This document shows, in pieces, positions 49,739 through 60,550 of a stretch of DNA of 64,000 bases (position 1 is its first letter; each line of letters begins with the position of its first letter). The translations under genes were made by a program, and so were the position numbers. Source of the DNA: Coccinella septempunctata (lineage: Eukaryota; Arthropoda; Insecta; Coleoptera; Coccinellidae); NCBI RefSeq assembly GCF_907165205.1, contig NC_058193.1, forward strand, positions 18,613,521 to 18,677,520, read 5' to 3'. The notes beneath the pieces are model-generated. The model saw nothing but the letters and a program-made list of their open reading frames with translations, was not told where the DNA came from and made no database searches.

Positions 49739-50969
49739 GTGAGTATAATTTCTGATAAAAACATTTTTCCAAACTTCTTATTTATTTATTTTTTCGGTAA
49801 TTCTTTGGTATATAAACAGAACGAACCCAAAATAGTATCGTAGTATCCACCTTTTTCATGATTATAATAGATCAAATTGATATCAAGCTAAACAGAAATT
49901 TTACATTTAGAAATTAAGATTACAAAAATTACATGCCAGAAAAGTACATCAAGTTCGAACCAGCCAGTGTTATCATTGTAAAAATTGAAAATGAAAATAA
50001 TTAAACAAAATAGTGCGAAACCATCTCCAATGTGCTTGAAATGGGGGTCTAAATTCGTCAACCTAGAGGGTTATAAGTTCTCAACATTCTGTGAAGGTGA
50101 GATAACAAGAAATATAGTCACTGTAACAGGAAATAATAGATTCTGCCATCGGTGTCAGTTTTTGTAACTAGAGTTAGCACTGTTGTTTGTTTACATCAAG
50201 AAGCTGAAAAGATCTTGGCCGTTTTGAGAAGAGTTTTCATGAACTCGCGAAGTAGCGGGCTTCTGGAGTTTATAAATCCTCTGGTTCGAAGTCGGTATAT
50301 TAAATCTCCCGATATTCTGATACCGATTGAAATTTATTCTGAGAAGATTCTGCATTTCTCAATAAACTTGTCAGGGTTTTCAACAATGCGAAAATCAGTA
50401 ACAACTTCATTAATAAAACGGTAATCAACTTATCTTCACGAAATTTAAATGAAAATGAAAAATTAATATTATCAAAAGGACTCAATTTTGCTATAACTCC
50501 AAAAAACATTTCAACATTAGATATAATAACAGCTATTGAAAAAACAGCCCCAAAACTTTCGCTTGATAAATCGAATGAATTTAGGGTACTAAATAAATTG
50601 TTACTTGATAAACCAAATCTAAATAAAATTGAGAATAAAACTATAACTTCATTAAAAAATTATAATAACATTAAAATTCTACCTGTGGATAATTGAAATG
50701 CAACAGTTATTATGGATTGAGATGAATATAAAAGAAAACTTTTAGAAATTGTTAATGATACAGGTAAATATTCCAAAATCCAAAAAGATCCAACTTCTGT
50801 CACAGAGAATAAAGTGAAGAAAATTATTTCAAAATATTCCAATTAAATTCCTACCTAAAATACATAAACCTCTTATTTCTTTGAGACCAATAGTAAGTTC
50901 ACTCGGATCCCCCTATCAAAATTTTGCTAAATATATATTACAATTTTTGAACCCATTAACAGGAAAATC

Positions 50970-52195
50970 AACTATACTTCATTCACTTTTATTTTAGCAG
51001 TCGGTTGGGCCATGCAAATTTGACACATTTCACTCTGTGTAGTACGAAAATGTGGGGTTATGAAGCTTGTCAAAACATTTTTGGATTTTAAATCAACGCT
51101 ATGTTGCCGTTCTACGTAAAAGTTTCTGTTATTACGTATTTTATCACAATGTCGAATCTCTTCGGAAAATATGTGACGAACATAATTGAAGTTTATACAA
51201 ACTAATTGAAAGCATACCAAATCCAGTTATTTGCATGGAAAATACAAAAGATCAGTATAATATCATAATTTGCACTAGCTTGAGCAGAGTTAATGTTCGT
51301 TATCTTCTTTGGCTAAAGTTTGAATATGTTACATCATTTGTAGATTTCAAAAATATTAACCCGAAGATGAAATGCATATGATGCAGTGGTTGGGAATGGG
51401 TATCTCCCGAAGGAATTAACAGATAATTACAAGAATGTTAAATTCTTCAACAAAAATCATCTTGCATCAATATAAGTAAATGGAATTAAAGGAAGTTTCA
51501 AGTCAAGATGAACTTCACCTTTGAACAAAAATTTCACATGAATAAACAAGTAACAGGGCAACTTGCGCGTATTTGTGGCTATTCATCTTAATACATTGAT
51601 GTAATAATAATAATTAGGTATTTATTAGTACCTTAAGGCATTTACATTGTATAGGACAAGTCAAATGAAAAATAGAAAAATCCATTTTAGGGAACTTATT
51701 CTCCGATGACATTTATCGAAAATCCTTAACTTTATTTCGCATTAATTCACTCAAACATAAAATTCTCAAATGCCACCACCTTTTTGGGTCCTCCCAATAG
51801 AAGGAAATTCTTTGTCATCCTCTTCATTCACAATCTTTCTGATTGTGGAAATATACAGCTGAAATATAAGTCGTTTAGATTCAGATGAAACATTATATAA
51901 ATTCTCTTACATTGAATATGTTCGCTACCGTCTGACGTATTGTGGATTTTAGAATATCAGGGTATAACTATTTGAATGAGCTGACCTGAATTCCAAATAG
52001 CACTTCCTGAAACCCTGTCTCATTTTTCAATCACTTTCGGCATTTTCGTAATGAAAATAGATATTAATTGTGGCAACGGCGTTATGACATCAACGACATT
52101 TCATGAGTGCCAACCTAACTTCGTTCTAGTTACAAAAACTTGAAAAGATTATTTCATGGCCAACCGACTGCTAAAATAAATTTGAATGAAGTATA
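50970..52195. mobile_element. TIR element of about 1.2 kb inside the Penelope-like element
   Basis: The left end TACTTCATTCACTTTTATTT, then AGCAGTCGGTTGG, and the right end CCAACCGACTGCTAAAATAA, then TTGAATGAAGTA, are inverted repeats of about 40 bp. TA may be the target duplication. No transposase recognised. Relatives are at 34850-35320 and around 59690-60870. Confidence 0.78.
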
Positions 52196-52437
52196 GTTCT
52201 TTGAAAAATACTTAACATTTTCTTGAAAAATTGAGAAATTCTAATCTAAATGCAACAGACATCTTAGTAAGTTTTGACGTAGTAAAACTTTTTCCAAATC
52301 TTCCAGTTGATAAAACTCTTGAAAGAGTGAGAACAAAATTGATTAATGATAAAACCATTTATGAAAATTCAAAATTGATTATTGATAATATAATGGAGAT
52401 CTTAGAAGTTTGCCTGAATTCCACATACAGTGAAAGC

Positions 52438-53057
52438 CGTTTATTACGACACCGGTTATAACGAAAATCCGTATATAACGAAGAAATTATCGACAATTGT
52501 TTGAAATTCTAAGTAATTTAACATAAAACCATTCGGACGTAACGACTTCGACTATAACGACGAAGTCGCTTATTGCGACAAAAATTTTCTAAGCTTGTTC
52601 TATTTCTTCCGTTTATAACGACGTCATCATGTGCCGAGGCTCTACACGCAGTATCGATTTTGAAAAAATTTGTTACTTATGAAGGACTAAATGACCAGAA
52701 ATTATTGAACAGTATTTCTATGATTGACCAAAGACTTGAACGTGTCTATTATGAAAATTTTAGATTTCAAAAACAAAGTAAAATTACTCATTTTTTTAAG
52801 CCTACTACCGTTCAATTGTTTATGTACATGAATAAGTTCGATGTTGTAACTTGTACTTATTTACAGTATGAATTTGATGATCTTATCCATGTACTCGCAT
52901 ATGTATTCGTTATGTATGCAGTTATTACGATCTCAAAATAAAATACATAGATAATCCTATTTCTGAGTTCTTTATAAAATTTTTATTATAACGACCATCG
53001 GATATAACGACTTAATATTCACGGTCCCCTCAATGTCGTTATAACCGGATTTTACTG
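52438..53057 (+). mobile_element. pogo/Tigger-type element, internally deleted
   Basis: The ends CAGTGAAAGCC...CGGTTATAACGA and TCGTTATAACCGGATTTTACTG are inverted, and TA is duplicated (52436-52437, 53058-53059). A 122-codon frame (52573-52941) keeps the C-terminus of a pogo transposase: the region AEALHAVSILKKFVTYEGL, then QKQSKITHFFKP. QSKITHFF fits the PCNA-interacting box Q-x-x-I-x-x-F-F, known for pogo-type transposases. Removing this element restores the Penelope-like frame (NSTY-FQLDD), which confirms the boundaries. Confidence 0.9.
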
Positions 53058-53984
53058 TATTTTCAATTAGATGATGTTTTCTATAAACAAAAATTTGGTA
53101 TGGCTGTGGGTTCTCCTTTATCACCAGTAACATATTCATGGAATATTTCGAACAAAAATATATAGACACATATCCACTAAATCCAATATTTGATATTTGA
53201 ATTTTTATTGCAATCACCAAGTAAGTGACAAAAGAGGTATTAATGAAACACTTTATGATAGAGCTAATTTAATTTAATCTACACCCGAAATTAGAAATAA
53301 TGAAATTGACTTCCTTAAACATTTTCTTAGGGGTAATCAATACCCGAAAAATTTTATTGAAAAAACAATATTAAATTTAGAGAGAAAAATGACTAACCAA
53401 AATCATAATAATTATCAGGAACAACCAACAAACCGTCAAGAACAACCAAATTTATTGAACGTAATTCCTTATGTTAATGGCCTTTCACAAAAAATAAGTA
53501 TTTACAACATACCCTGTATTTGTGGTAAAACTTATACAGGTGAAACGTCCAGACCTCTAGAAATAAGAAAACGCGAACATAAAAATATTACTAAAAATAG
53601 AGAAATTAATCGATCACAGATCGCAGATCATGTTTGTTCTAATACGGGAGACCACATGATGGATTGAAATAACACTAAAATTTTAATCACGGAGCCAGAC
53701 CATTATAAACGAAAGATTAAAGAGTCTACGTGTATTCTATTGGATCAAGATAATAATTTGGCAAATTGTTCGGTAGGAATAGATCATATTTGGATCAATT
53801 TACTGAAGAAGGAACTGTCATCCGGTAATTTCAAAATTAAATAAATCAACGTTTCTATGCAGTCTCTGTTTCTATGTATTGACAATTAATGTCAAACAAA
53901 AGATACAATTAAGATGTCTAAAAACATGGTGCATTCACTCGTCAATTTTTGAATGCTATGACATTAGACCAAATCGAAAATAAT

Positions 53985-54350
53985 AGCGACTACACACGGC
54001 CCAACTAGGTCGGGTTGGATGTGAAATCGGTCCGTGTGTAGCTATGACCCGACAGAGGATTTGTCGGGTCTTGTCATACGGCCTAGCCATCCAACCGCAC
54101 GAACGACCGATCAAGTTGGATCGTGTGGAGCGCTGTCGGATGGAAACGAGCTTATTCTGTATTCAGATTTCGACTGGAGAGGTATTCACTGCTGCAAAAA
54201 TGGCCATCACCATTGATCCGAGCGATGTATACCTTAGCGATAGTGAAATTCAACTGACAAAGTTGGACGGCGGTCATGTCGTCTGTACGCAACGCCCAAT
54301 CTGGTCGTCCCGACAGTTGGCCCGACCGAGTTGGGCAGTGTGTAGCCGCT
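53985..54350. mobile_element. GC-richer TIR element, about 366 bp
   Basis: The left end AGCGACTACACACGGCCCAAC and right end TTGGGCAGTGTGTAGCCGCT are inverted, and further CGACAG/CCCGACC blocks lie inside. It stands out by high GC in AT-rich DNA, about 160 bp before the last Akap200 exon. Frames inside are not conserved. Confidence 0.68.
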
Positions 54351-54513
54351 TTAAGAGATTTGTAATATCTCAGAACAACTTTTTTAGATAGCTTAATTTC
54401 TGCATCCCAAGATACAGAATATATCATTAATACATTTATGCAAATTGAATATCCTGAATGAAGGATTTACTCCTTTTCATTAATCTATTTTTATAATCGG
54501 TGTTTTGTTTCAG

Positions 54514-54540
54514 GAATCTGTACAGTCTGAGGCCCAATAA
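54514..54540 (+). CDS. Akap200: Akap200 last coding exon, 8 codons
   Basis: Acceptor GTTTTGTTTCAG|GAA, then ESVQSEAQ and TAA at 54538-54540, phase 0. The whole long form is 794 residues. Candidate polyadenylation signals AATAAA follow at 54716, 54898 and 55138, so the 3' UTR is about 0.2 to 0.6 kb or more. Confidence 0.82.
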   Translation, partial: ESVQSEAQ

Positions 54541-56508
54541 ACACCAGTTAATATTTTTTATACATATTATTTATATGATTTACTGATAGGAGTTGTAAGA
54601 AAAACCAGTGAACAGATGATCATTTAGGCAGTGACTGTAATTGACCAAGGGGAGTAAAATCGTAACTGCCATTAAATCATATATGTGTAGAGATACAAGA
54701 ATGTCCAACAGCGCAAATAAAAAGAGAAATTATCAAAAGTTTGAATACTCTCTTATATAAATATTTTATATTGATTGTATTTAGTGGAAAAGATTTTTGA
54801 AACGTTTTATATGTCGTTGATTCGACTTTTTATCTTATACAATTTGTAAAATACCGTTTTTAGATGTAGTAATAGTAATTTTAGAAAAGCTTTTATGAAT
54901 AAATTGTTACACCATAATTGATCTGGGAAGTTTGGAATTAATTCAATTATTATTTTTATTCAACTTCCTATTTCAAATTACTTGAAATCTAATGAGTATT
55001 TCTGATTATTCATTTTGCTTTCCCCGTTAGTTTATTTATAACAGAAGAGCTTTAAAAAAATTGTCAACAGTCAAATTGTATATCTGATTTACCGAAAATT
55101 CTCCTCTTGACAGTCACAATTTTTTTAGAGCTATTCCAATAAATCAAAAAATCAGAATATATGTTTCATTTTATTCAGTCATAAATATGGAAGTCGATTT
55201 TTAGTACTGAATGCATTATCCAATCTTCAGATATTTTAAAGGATGTTATTTTACCAGTTCTCCTAAAATTTCTAATACTATATGGTATGCTTTAATGTAT
55301 CTACTGCTAAGGCAGCTCTTATACCATTTCTGATTCATTCCTATTTGGTTCAGTGAGAAATTTTAGCAATAATTGATATTTTCTGATATGTTTGAATGTA
55401 ATATTTTTTGCTCTGAAAGATCTATACATCGAGTCATCTAATCACTAGAACCCAAAAATGTTTCATGATAGTTTAAGATAGATTGAGATTAAACGGAAAC
55501 TATATTCATGTTTTCATATCATTTTGACCTCATTAAATTTTTAACTCACAACTTTTTGATGAATTTGTGTATGGAAGAAATTCATCAAAATGGTGTGTAT
55601 TATAGTGTTAATGTATGTGTGAATGTGTTTTAAATATAAATATATAGAATAGGGTGTTTATAATCTGTTTTAATTCAGTGTCCTTTTTCTTACTTCATGA
55701 TTCACTATCTTTGCATTTTTCATAAATTTTGAATATAAATATATATTATACATAAAATTTTTGTCATCAATAATCACATGACGCATCCTTAAATTATTAA
55801 TACAAGTGGTTCAAAAATCGATAGTTGAATAAGCCAGTAATAATGAATAACATAAATCTATCTTCCTACTGATCAGACATGTTTGAGAAGTCTAATCAGC
55901 TTGTCATAACTGAATTATTGCTAACAATATGATTGAATGAATGTCAAATCGTTGATCTCGCAAAGTTTTCTGAAACATGTAAATCCTGAATCATAAGCTA
56001 CTGGAAATTTTGTACTATTGACAGTAATTTCGAGTTGTAAATAGTAGCCGATTCTGTTGAACACATTGATGAAGAATTCGAGGTCGGGATCAATTCAGGC
56101 CAAAAATATTTTAACTTCCAAAAAAAAGAGCAACACACTAAAAAATTTTATGATAGGTGAGGGTGTGAACTGAATGCAGCTGTTCAAGTTTGTTAATGGG
56201 CCGCCGAATGATTTGAGATGTGATTTATTTTATCACTTAAAGAAATCGATTTTCCAATTGATTTGTACTTGTAAAGCGCAAATTCGTAAAGGCAAAATCA
56301 CCTGAGAATACACAGTAAATAACAAAATATGTACCTCAGGAACTTTCCTCCATACAGTAGTGCCCTGTGGGTATAAGTAGTGGCGTTCACAGTTTCGCAG
56401 GGATCTCATCAAGGATCAATTTATGACAGACCATCCACTGCAACCGCAATACTTATGTACCCATGGAAAATGTGGATGATGAGGTCAGATAATTGAAATA
56501 TAATATAT
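54541..56508 (+). other. Akap200 3' UTR and downstream intergenic DNA
   Basis: AT-rich, with several AATAAA signals up to about 55143. No other gene seen. The UTR end cannot be set from sequence alone. Confidence 0.5.
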
Positions 56509-56527
56509 ATATATATATATATATATT
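56509..56527. repeat. AT dinucleotide microsatellite
   Basis: About nine AT units in a row. It lies next to the 3' end of the minus-strand LINE remnant that follows. Confidence 0.85.
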
Positions 56528-56865
56528 TAATTATAATATAACATATTCATTGTCTAATGAATACAAAAATTCAATTATAAGACAATTAGAAGTCAGTGAA
56601 CAAATCAATATTTACAGTGCGTAAAGAGAGATACAAAAATCTACATAAACAAAATTAACGGTAAAACAGAATTTTCAACAAGAAAACAAATAAAAAACTA
56701 TAAACCATCACAACTTATTGGTCCTGAGATCCTGAATGACCAACTTTTTGAAGGAGTACTCAGTCAAAGGAGCCAAAACATCACATTGGTCTTCAACCGA
56801 CGAATAACACGATATCATATGGTTGACTGGTGAAAACTTCAAAAGGACAGTACGAGATCTGAGCC

Positions 56866-56921
56866 CGTAGAACTACAGTGACTATATACTCCCCAGTATA
56901 TATAGTCACTGTACGTAGAAC
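56866..56921. mobile_element. Hairpin insertion, 40 bp, in the LINE remnant
   Basis: Insert 56874-56913 with arms TACAGTGACTATATA and complement around CTCCCCAGTA. Identical CGTAGAAC flanks both sides (56866-56873, 56914-56921). It starts TA rather than CA, unlike most of the set. Confidence 0.75.
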
Positions 56922-57901
56922 AAGCTTTAACTGCGATCAGTCAGACGGGGGATACGAAAATTAAGCCTCTGCAAGATAGTGGGACATTCTATGGATTTGT
57001 GAAGAACATTGAACAAAAACACTACACTGTGGAGCAATCGACGATCTTCCAAAGAGAGAAACTGATGACTCAGAAGCAATATACCCTCAGGGTTACCCCG
57101 AGTTGGATAAGATTTATCCCGTCTGAAGGAAAGATATTTCAAGAATCTCCTTTGAACCGATTCAGCGTAGATACGATGGTGTAGGTTCCATACGGCACAA
57201 GCATACTACTCCACACTCCAGGCCAGATCTCACTGAGCAGGAATAGAGGGACTTCATGCAGTCCACGTCCAAAAATGTCGTAGATTTCGACAAATAAAAC
57301 CCAAATTCTTCTTCGCCCCAGTAGTAAGGATCTCAATGTGTTTGCTGAACGAAAGCTTTTTATCGAATGTGACTCAAAGATTTTTGACGTACTCAGGTCT
57401 CCCCAACACAATTGAACCAAAGTTATAATGAAAAACTCTAGTGAGTCTCTTCTTGGTGGAGCACGATATAACGCATTTCTCAGCATTGAGAGGAATTCTA
57501 TTCACAACACTCCATCTCACAACCGCCTCGGGGTTTTCCTGAAGAGTCAAACAATCAAATAAAGAATTAATAAAAAAAAAATCTTCATATCATTGGCATA
57601 AAGAGAAAAATAAAGCGTAAGTTCAAAGGTGAGGCCATCGATAAATATATAATAATAAATAGAATAGAAGCCAAAACTGCTCCCTGTGGAACCCCGGACC
57701 ACTGCACAAATTCACGCGACCTATGGCCGCAACATTCCACATACATTATTCGAATGTCACGATAAGATTGAATTAACTTCACCAAATGGACAAATCCGAA
57801 AGGAGCAAGCTTAGAACAGAGCAAACCGACAAAATCTATCACATCAACCTGACCACCCCCATCAATGCATTCAATTATATTTTCAGTTCAACCAAGTAGG
57901 A

Positions 57902-57972
57902 ATGTCAGGAATTCGACATATACGGACCGCCCACTTACTAACCAGAAGAAACCAAAGTGTATATACGGACCA
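57902..57972 (+). mobile_element. Right-end fragment of a small MITE
   Basis: Essentially identical to 61238-61308, ending GTGTATATACGGACCAC. Only the right half is present, joined to the hammerhead repeat. Confidence 0.75.
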
Positions 57973-57975
57973 CAT

Positions 57976-58157
57976 CCTATGTTGCTCTGATGAGGCCAAA
58001 TGAGGCCGAAACCATGGTCAGCATCTGCTTTTCTTCGGTGGAGCGTACTCCATTTTGGGTCCTTGACGATGGCAAATTGGCTAGTTCAATTCAGATCGTA
58101 ACACTTGTTGATATTCATATCGTCGGGTGATATGCATCTGAATTTATCCTTATTACT
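57976..58157 (+). ncRNA. Hammerhead ribozyme repeat (retrozyme-like), copy A
   Basis: Minimal type I hammerhead at 57983-58023. Stem I is TGCT (57983-57986) with AGCA (58020-58023). The core is CTGATGA (57987-57993). Stem II is GGCC/GGCC around loop AAATGA. GAA lies at 58008-58010. Stem III is ACC/GGT with only two loop bases. Predicted cleavage follows C58019 of GUC. ACCATGGT is self-complementary, as in hammerheads that work as dimers in Penelope-like elements and animal retrozymes. A conserved body runs on to TCCTTATTA. It is a short noncoding repeat inserted into a dead LINE. Confidence 0.88.
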
Positions 58158-58715
58158 AAGTCCAATAGTCTGTTATCTGTTATTGTCATTAAGTATAAAA
58201 TTATACTGCTGCAACGAGAAAAAACTAGCCAAGTCAGAAATGCTCTGAAAACGAGGTGAGCTGGAAGAGGAAACAAAGTTATCGTAGAACTCGGCAATAT
58301 TGAAGTCACCCAAGAGCAATACGTCATGGTTGTAAAGGAAGTCAAGACACACAATGGAGTCCCTACAGCCCATAATCTCTCAATGTGGTGGCTGGAGAAA
58401 TATAATAGACAATGAGCAAAGTTCAGAAAAATGGGTATGAGGCATACTATGAATATCGACTTTGGTCGTCTCTATATCGTTGCGGATGGCAACTAAGACC
58501 CCTCCACCCCTTGAAGTGTTAGATAGCTCATAGTCTCTGTCACAGCGATAAATAGTGAACACTGGAAACCGACGAATCAATCCAAGTCTCCGTGAGGACA
58601 ACAGCGTGATACTCATCACAAGCACTCGCTCCGCTCGCACGTTAAAATATCTCAATCATTAATCGCTTTCATTAATAACTTAGTTGATTAAATAACTATT
58701 TCACAATGAAAAAGA

Positions 58716-58721
58716 TTTATT
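58716..58721 (-). terminator. Polyadenylation signal of the COMMD8-like gene
   Basis: AATAAA on the minus strand about 260 bp past the stop codon. Confidence 0.5.
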
Positions 58722-58983
58722 CCAGAGAACGACAGGTAACATTTGGAATGATTACATGTTCATCATTACATAGTTATTAATTTACTTGACACTTCCTTAA
58801 TGACCAAGAATATAACAGAACACAACACTTTGCTCAAATCCTCAAGGTATATTTATGACAAAGATGGTTGTTACAGTTTCAAATCGAAAAATCTCAGAAT
58901 TTGGCACCACCAAAAGTAGGTATAACTACCAAGGAGTTAATCTTTGATAGCTCATTCCTTCTGTAGTATTGATAATGTATTGA

Positions 58984-59481
58984 TTAATCATCATTATTCA
59001 ATTCCCCTAAAGCACTTTCTAATACTGTAATCAAATGATCAACCTGCTCAATATTCATTTCAAAATCAATAATTTTTTGTTTAGGTTTCGAGCCCATTGA
59101 ACTCATTCTACTACAACCTAAATTCAGTTGTAAAATAGGTTCCTTATAGCTGGGCAACATTGAATTTCCTAATACCCATTTTATTTTCCAATCTACATTT
59201 TCCAGCAGATTATGTTCTGCTTCAATAAAACGTGCTTTTATAAAATTATGTTGAATACTTTCCCTTCGGGTTTCATAACAATTCTGCATCACATTAAAAA
59301 CTGCTTCAGATATTAATTCTGGTCTCTCAAACTTATCATGAATGATAGATTTATGGAAAAAATCTTTGACTATTGCTTTTGATTTGTTAATGTCTTCAAT
59401 AGTCCATTCAATATCATCATTGTTATTTCTCCAATCCACTGATTTTCCTTCAATTATTTCGTCACAACAGTAGTGCAAAAA
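58984..59481 (-). CDS. COMMD8-like protein, exon 2
   Basis: 165 codons plus stop, after the acceptor AATTCAAATTTTAG|TTT. It encodes FLHYCCDEIIEG (as LLHKIIDGICG in vertebrate COMMD8), a helical N-terminal half, and a COMM domain at about residues 118-182 (VDWKIKWVL, then LQLNLGC, IIDFEMNIEQVDHLITVLES). COMMD proteins form a hetero-oligomeric ring in the Commander complex, which recycles membrane proteins from endosomes, and they also act on NF-kB and cullin ligases. Together with exon 1 the protein is 187 residues, close to the 183 of human COMMD8. The first in-frame codon that could be mistaken for a start here is TTG, so an upstream exon is needed. Confidence 0.88.
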   Translation of the reverse strand, partial: FLHYCCDEIIEGKSVDWRNNNDDIEWTIEDINKSKAIVKDFFHKSIIHDKFERPELISEAVFNVMQNCYETRRESIQHNFIKARFIEAEHNLLENVDWKIKWVLGNSMLPSYKEPILQLNLGCSRMSSMGSKPKQKIIDFEMNIEQVDHLITVLESALGELNNDD

Positions 59482-59536
59482 CTAAAATTTGAATTAATTC
59501 AGTACAAGAATTACTTCATTCAACTGCAACTCATGC

Positions 59537-59602
59537 CTTTGAAAATAGAGGAGAATTGGAAATTTTTAAGAAAGATGGTGAGTTTAACTGTTTCTCACTC
59601 AT
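59537..59602 (-). CDS. COMMD8-like protein, exon 1
   Basis: 22 codons from ATG at 59602: MSEKQLNSPSFLKISNSPLF followed by SK. The junction SK-FLHYCC aligns with the N-terminus of COMMD8 (LQKLPAELGPQLLHKII). The donor is AAAG|GCATGA, a GC rather than GT, with an intron of 55 bp and phase 0. No GT donor nearby keeps the frame. The match in length and pattern supports the model, but a transcript would settle it. Confidence 0.68.
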
Positions 59603-59780
59603 ATCGACAGTGATGAGTGACCTACGGAGTTCAATGCATATCAGGAGGCCCGTTGATGTTTGATTCAATTATTTTATTAAATGATCAAGACATTCACTTT
59701 TATTTGAATTTGGAAATTTGACACATTCCACCACAGAACACAAATATTATTCCACTACGAAAATGTGAGGTTATGAGTCT

Positions 59781-59820
59781 TATGACGCCATTGAACTAAA
59801 GAAAGTTCAATGTATGACGC
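59781..59820. mobile_element. Micro-hairpin insertion with 8-bp target duplication
   Basis: A 24-bp insert at 59789-59812 has arm CATTGAACT, spacer AAAGAA and the reverse arm. TATGACGC flanks it at 59781-59788 and 59813-59820. Confidence 0.85.
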
Positions 59821-59863
59821 CCATTGAACTCTATGGGAACCCATAGAGTTCAATGATGACGCC
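59814..59863. mobile_element. Micro-hairpin insertion, 34 bp, same target
   Basis: Insert 59822-59855 has arm CATTGAACTCTATGGG, spacer AA and the reverse arm. ATGACGCC flanks it at 59814-59821 and 59856-59863. It is identical to the hairpin at 61378-61411. Confidence 0.87.
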
Positions 59864-59892
59864 TGTCATAACCTAACTCTTTGATTTTTGGG

Positions 59893-60543
59893 TATGGATG
59901 GGCAAGGGTGAAACAAATATCGATATATATTGTATCGATATTTTTCAATAGTATCGATATCACAGATCAATAAAAATGTTTTTTATTGATCTGAGATCGA
60001 TATATATCGAGGAAAAAATATCGATATTTCGATATATCGGTAGTTTCGCCAAACGTGAGTTTTATCAAAGTATTCTGAATGAACTGTATGAAAAACGTAC
60101 GTGGTTGTACAACCACATGCAATTCAACTACATTCAACTAACTACCAACTTGTAATTGACTAAAATCGAAATCGCTGATTTCACTGTAATCCCGAGTAAG
60201 CAGAAAGCATGAAAAGGTCCAATTTTAGATCGTGCATGGGTACACACTCATATTTTTTCGTTTAGAACGAATGTGACAATTGTGATCAAGCTGAAAAATG
60301 ATCTAAGCAAAGACTCAAATTGACCACATTGATCTATAGATTCATAGTGAAACTCAATTACACAACTCGCCGCCATTATACACACAATACACATCAGATC
60401 AACGTCCTTCACACAAAAATATCGAATTTGATACTCCGAAAAGATATCGATAGTCGATAGTATCGGAATTTAAAATGTCGACGGTATTTATCGATAATTT
60501 TCTGAAAAAATATCGATATTTCGATATTTTTCGCCCATCCCTA
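59893..60543. mobile_element. Non-autonomous hAT-like element, 651 bp
   Basis: The ends TATGGATGGGC and GCCCATCCCTA are flanked by TTTTTGGG on both sides (59885-59892, 60544-60551). The subterminal regions are dense in TATCGATA repeats in both orientations, typical of hAT transposase binding arrays. No ORF. Confidence 0.87.
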
Positions 60544-60550
60544 TTTTTGG

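Larger units (their letters stand above)
50290..53845 (+). mobile_element. Penelope-like retroelement, decayed and twice interrupted
   Basis: Reading piecewise on the plus strand: an N-terminal region (VINLSSRNLNENEKLILSKG, about 50410-50470, then ILPVDN and ATVIMD), RT motifs with PKIHKP and LRPIVSS (frame-shifted, about 50850-50900), DILVSFDVVKLFPNLPVDKT (52258-52317), FGMAVGSPLSPV (53095-53130), and a GIY-YIG endonuclease-like module with IPCICGKTYTGETSR and REHKN (53505-53585). The order RT then GIY-YIG is diagnostic of Penelope-like elements. Stops at 50694, 50718 and 53665 and at least one frameshift make it non-functional. Two later elements split it at 50970-52195 and 52438-53057. It lies in the last long intron of Akap200. 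Confidence 0.85.
56570..58680 (-). pseudogene. Non-LTR retrotransposon remnant, endonuclease and RT pieces
   Basis: Read on the minus strand from 58655 downward: an endonuclease piece with IYRCDRDYELSNTSRGGGVL and AIRNDIE (58380-58655), LLLGDFNIAEF (58173-58373), an RT motif SGVPQGAVLASILF (57585-57842) and a C-terminal tail with SLEDRRLLHSVVFLFNVLH and INFRIPR-like sequence (56927-57142). These are Jockey/CR1-type ORF2 parts with stops and frameshifts. The region between endonuclease and the SGVPQG motif is missing, replaced by a hammerhead repeat and a MITE piece (57902-58157). Confidence 0.8.

Noticed and set aside
59627..59636. Lone GAGTTCAATG, a half of the hairpin arm, just upstream of COMMD8
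   Set aside because: No partner arm or flanking octamer repeat, and a ten-base match alone is weak.
59958..59990. Palindrome of ATCAATAAAAA arms inside the 651-bp hAT-like element
   Set aside because: No direct repeats flank it; it fits the internal repeat structure of the host element.
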